A DNA stretch of 5,914 nucleotides from Candidatus Roizmanbacteria bacterium CG_4_10_14_0_2_um_filter_36_35. Lineage in GTDB: Bacteria > Patescibacteriota > Microgenomatia > UBA1406 > GWC2-37-13. The stretch covers positions 1-5,914 of the forward strand of contig PFOE01000070.1 of the NCBI GenBank assembly GCA_002792355.1. The letters run 5' to 3'. The position numbers and the translations under genes were made by a program. The notes under the pieces are model-generated. The model was not told the DNA's origin, did not search any database, and worked only from the letters and a program-made list of their open reading frames with translations. How positions within the stretch are numbered: the first letter of the stretch is position 1; each line of letters starts with the position of its first letter. Below are positions 5,260-5,914 of the stretch, piece after piece.

Positions 5260-5288
5260 ATTATATAATTTAAACACCTCCTTGTCAT
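5260..5288 (-). promoter_or_regulatory. def promoter, sigma70 type
   Basis: On the - strand ATGACA (5288-5283, five of six to TTGACA) is followed by a 17-bp spacer and TATAAT (5265-5260, six of six). Only five bases separate the -10 from the def ATG at 5254, so transcription should start at or within a base or two of that ATG (leaderless). The GGAGG in the spacer (5281-5277) lies upstream of the start site and cannot act as a ribosome site. The -35 is formed by the terminal TGTCAT of the dispersed repeat at 5283-5340. Confidence 0.7.
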
Positions 5289-5340
5289 TCCGAAGGAGCG
5301 GAGCGACTGAGGAATCTAGTGAACGAAGTGAACGTAATTT
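5283..5340. repeat. Dispersed repeat, short copy
   Basis: This sequence begins TGTCATTCCGAAGGAGCG and passes through GACTGAGGAATCTAG (5305-5319) to GAACGTAATTT. It aligns with the left arm of the longer element at 3632-3680, with a few substitutions and about 11 extra bases (around 5320-5330). It lacks the right arm, so it is a half-copy. It lies in the 100-base gap between the divergent def and glycosyltransferase genes and supplies the -35 of def. GAACGAAGTGAAC (5321-5333) is a short internal duplication of GAAC/GTGAAC type. Confidence 0.75.
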
Positions 5341-5354
5341 GACTAATAAATAAT

Positions 5355-5914
5355 ATGAAGCTATCTTTATCTATCGCCACTTATAACGAGGAGAAAAATA
5401 TTCACTACCCTCTGGATAGCGCTTATGATCTGGTCGATGAGGTTGTTATTGTTGACGGCGGGTCGACGGACCGAACAGCAGAAATAGCTCAATCTTACGG
5501 CAAGAAAGTCAGAATAATCAATGTTGATAATGTAAAAATGTTTCATAAAAATAAACAAAAGGCGATCGAGGCGGCCAGAGGAGACTGGATTTTGCAGTTG
5601 GATGCGGATGAAGAGCTTAGTCCAGAATTGAAGAATGAAATCAAATTAGTGACGGGGCCTGTCTCGAGTTCATTCCCGTCGGTGCTCGCTTCGAACAATA
5701 CCCCTCGACTGCCTGCCTGCCGGCAGGCAAGGCGCGCCGCCGGGACCCTTTCCTTTCGACACCCGTCACTAGTGGCATACTGGTTGCCCCGCAAAAACTG
5801 GTTTTTGACGAGATTTTTGGAAAAAGGCGGACAGTATCCAGATTATACGATTCGTCTTTACAAAAACGGCGTTGCCAAATTTCCCTGTAAAGACGTTCAT
5901 GAAAATGTGGAGAT
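5355..5914 (+). CDS. Family 2 glycosyltransferase with an in-frame insertion (partial, 3' end missing)
   Basis: The frame stays open from ATG 5355 to the window end (186 codons). It is a GT-A fold sugar transferase using a nucleotide-activated donor, probably for surface polysaccharide or glycolipid. Motifs: SIATYNEEKNI (6-16), VIVDGGSTDRTAEIA (31-45), HKNKQKAIEAARGDWILQLD (64-83) with the metal-binding DAD (83-85), then PRKNWFL, GGQYPDYTIRLYK and the start of a VHE motif. This order is that of the WaaE/KdtX-like group, whose acceptor is often a lipid-linked core sugar; the substrate here is unknown. Residues 99-139 do not belong to the family: they are read from a GC-rich palindromic insertion (5649-5769) that keeps the frame. 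The enzyme may tolerate the 41 extra residues as a loop, or may be inactive. No clear ribosome site is seen, and a divergent promoter region containing a repeat lies upstream. Confidence 0.88.
   Translation, partial: MKLSLSIATYNEEKNIHYPLDSAYDLVDEVVIVDGGSTDRTAEIAQSYGKKVRIINVDNVKMFHKNKQKAIEAARGDWILQLDADEELSPELKNEIKLVTGPVSSSFPSVLASNNTPRLPACRQARRAAGTLSFRHPSLVAYWLPRKNWFLTRFLEKGGQYPDYTIRLYKNGVAKFPCKDVHENVE
5649..5769. mobile_element. GC-rich, TA-flanked palindromic insertion (MITE-like) in the glycosyltransferase gene
   Basis: A 121-bp segment starts GTGACGGG (5649-5656) and ends CCCGTCAC (5762-5769), exact 8-bp terminal inverted repeats. TA flanks it on both sides (5647-5648 and 5770-5771), as expected for a target duplication of IS630/mariner-type elements. 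Inside is a perfect 16-bp palindrome TGCCTGCCGGCAGGCA (5714-5729). By hand count about two thirds of its bases are G or C, clearly more than the surrounding gene. It encodes no transposase. With the duplicated TA the gain is 123 bp, or 41 codons, and it holds no stop in the gene's frame. Boundaries are inferred from one copy only. Confidence 0.6.

Noticed and set aside
4824..5273. Two + strand open frames opposite def
   Set aside because: They are shadows of the deformylase gene, which has all three catalytic motifs on the - strand.
5275..5281. GGAGGTG on the - strand upstream of def as a Shine-Dalgarno site
   Set aside because: It lies 20 bases before the ATG and inside the spacer between the -35 and -10 boxes, so it would not be in the mRNA.
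5648..5774. A 5-bp target duplication TAGTG around the insertion
   Set aside because: TAGTG does occur on both sides (5648-5652 and 5770-5774), but the left copy overlaps the inverted end, so the ends would no longer mirror each other. The TA model keeps both.
5543..5794. A - strand open frame opposite the glycosyltransferase
   Set aside because: It is the antisense of a motif-rich coding frame and of the GC-rich insertion; the + strand frame has all family motifs.

Overview
The window looks like a piece of a small-genome, Gram-positive-like bacterium of the Candidate Phyla Radiation (Patescibacteria), most likely Microgenomates. This is inferred from several signs together: secreted proteins built from cohesin, dockerin and Fn3-like modules with Thr/Pro linkers, a short M50 site-2 protease beside rpmB and def, an L28 protein with two CxxC pairs, few Shine-Dalgarno sites, very short predicted leaders, and GC-rich palindromic repeats between and inside genes. 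No rRNA or other firm phylogenetic marker is present. The standard code fits: TGA ends three of the genes.

Positions 1-3617, + strand, hold a surface-protein cluster. It starts with the last 25 codons of a dockerin-ending protein (1-78). Next comes a 528-residue protein with two cohesin-like domains, an unassigned module and a C-terminal dockerin (83-1669). A 199-residue protein follows, with an N-terminal membrane anchor and one cohesin-like domain (1671-2270). Then comes a 209-residue protein with signal peptide, cohesin-like domain and an LPTSG-hydrophobic tail (2278-2907). These four are spaced by 1 to 7 bases and look like one operon. After an AT-rich, heptad-repeat spacer (2908-3047) lies a membrane-anchored Fn3-like protein whose four-cysteine tail aligns with the helices of the neighbouring dockerin but lacks its calcium loop (3048-3617). 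Together they could build a non-covalent surface or pilus-like assembly joined by cohesin-dockerin contacts. No enzyme domain is visible, so this is not evidently a cellulosome.

Positions 3618-5354 are housekeeping. A palindromic repeat separates the Fn3-like gene from a convergent M50 protease gene (3768-4424, -). A 42-base divergent promoter region with a perfect 12-bp palindrome leads to rpmB (4467-4757, +). rpmB overlaps tail-to-tail by 55 bases with def (4703-5254, -). A 10-bp tandem repeat inside def encodes an enlarged loop. def has a good sigma70-type promoter whose -35 lies at the end of a second copy of the dispersed repeat.

Positions 5355-5914 carry the start of a family 2 glycosyltransferase (+, cut by the window end). 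Its reading frame contains an in-frame GC-rich palindromic insertion of 121 bp flanked by TA. The most unusual content is thus the cohesin/dockerin cluster with its cysteine-rich dockerin-like variant, and the repeats that have entered or reshaped coding and promoter sequence (def loop, def promoter, glycosyltransferase).
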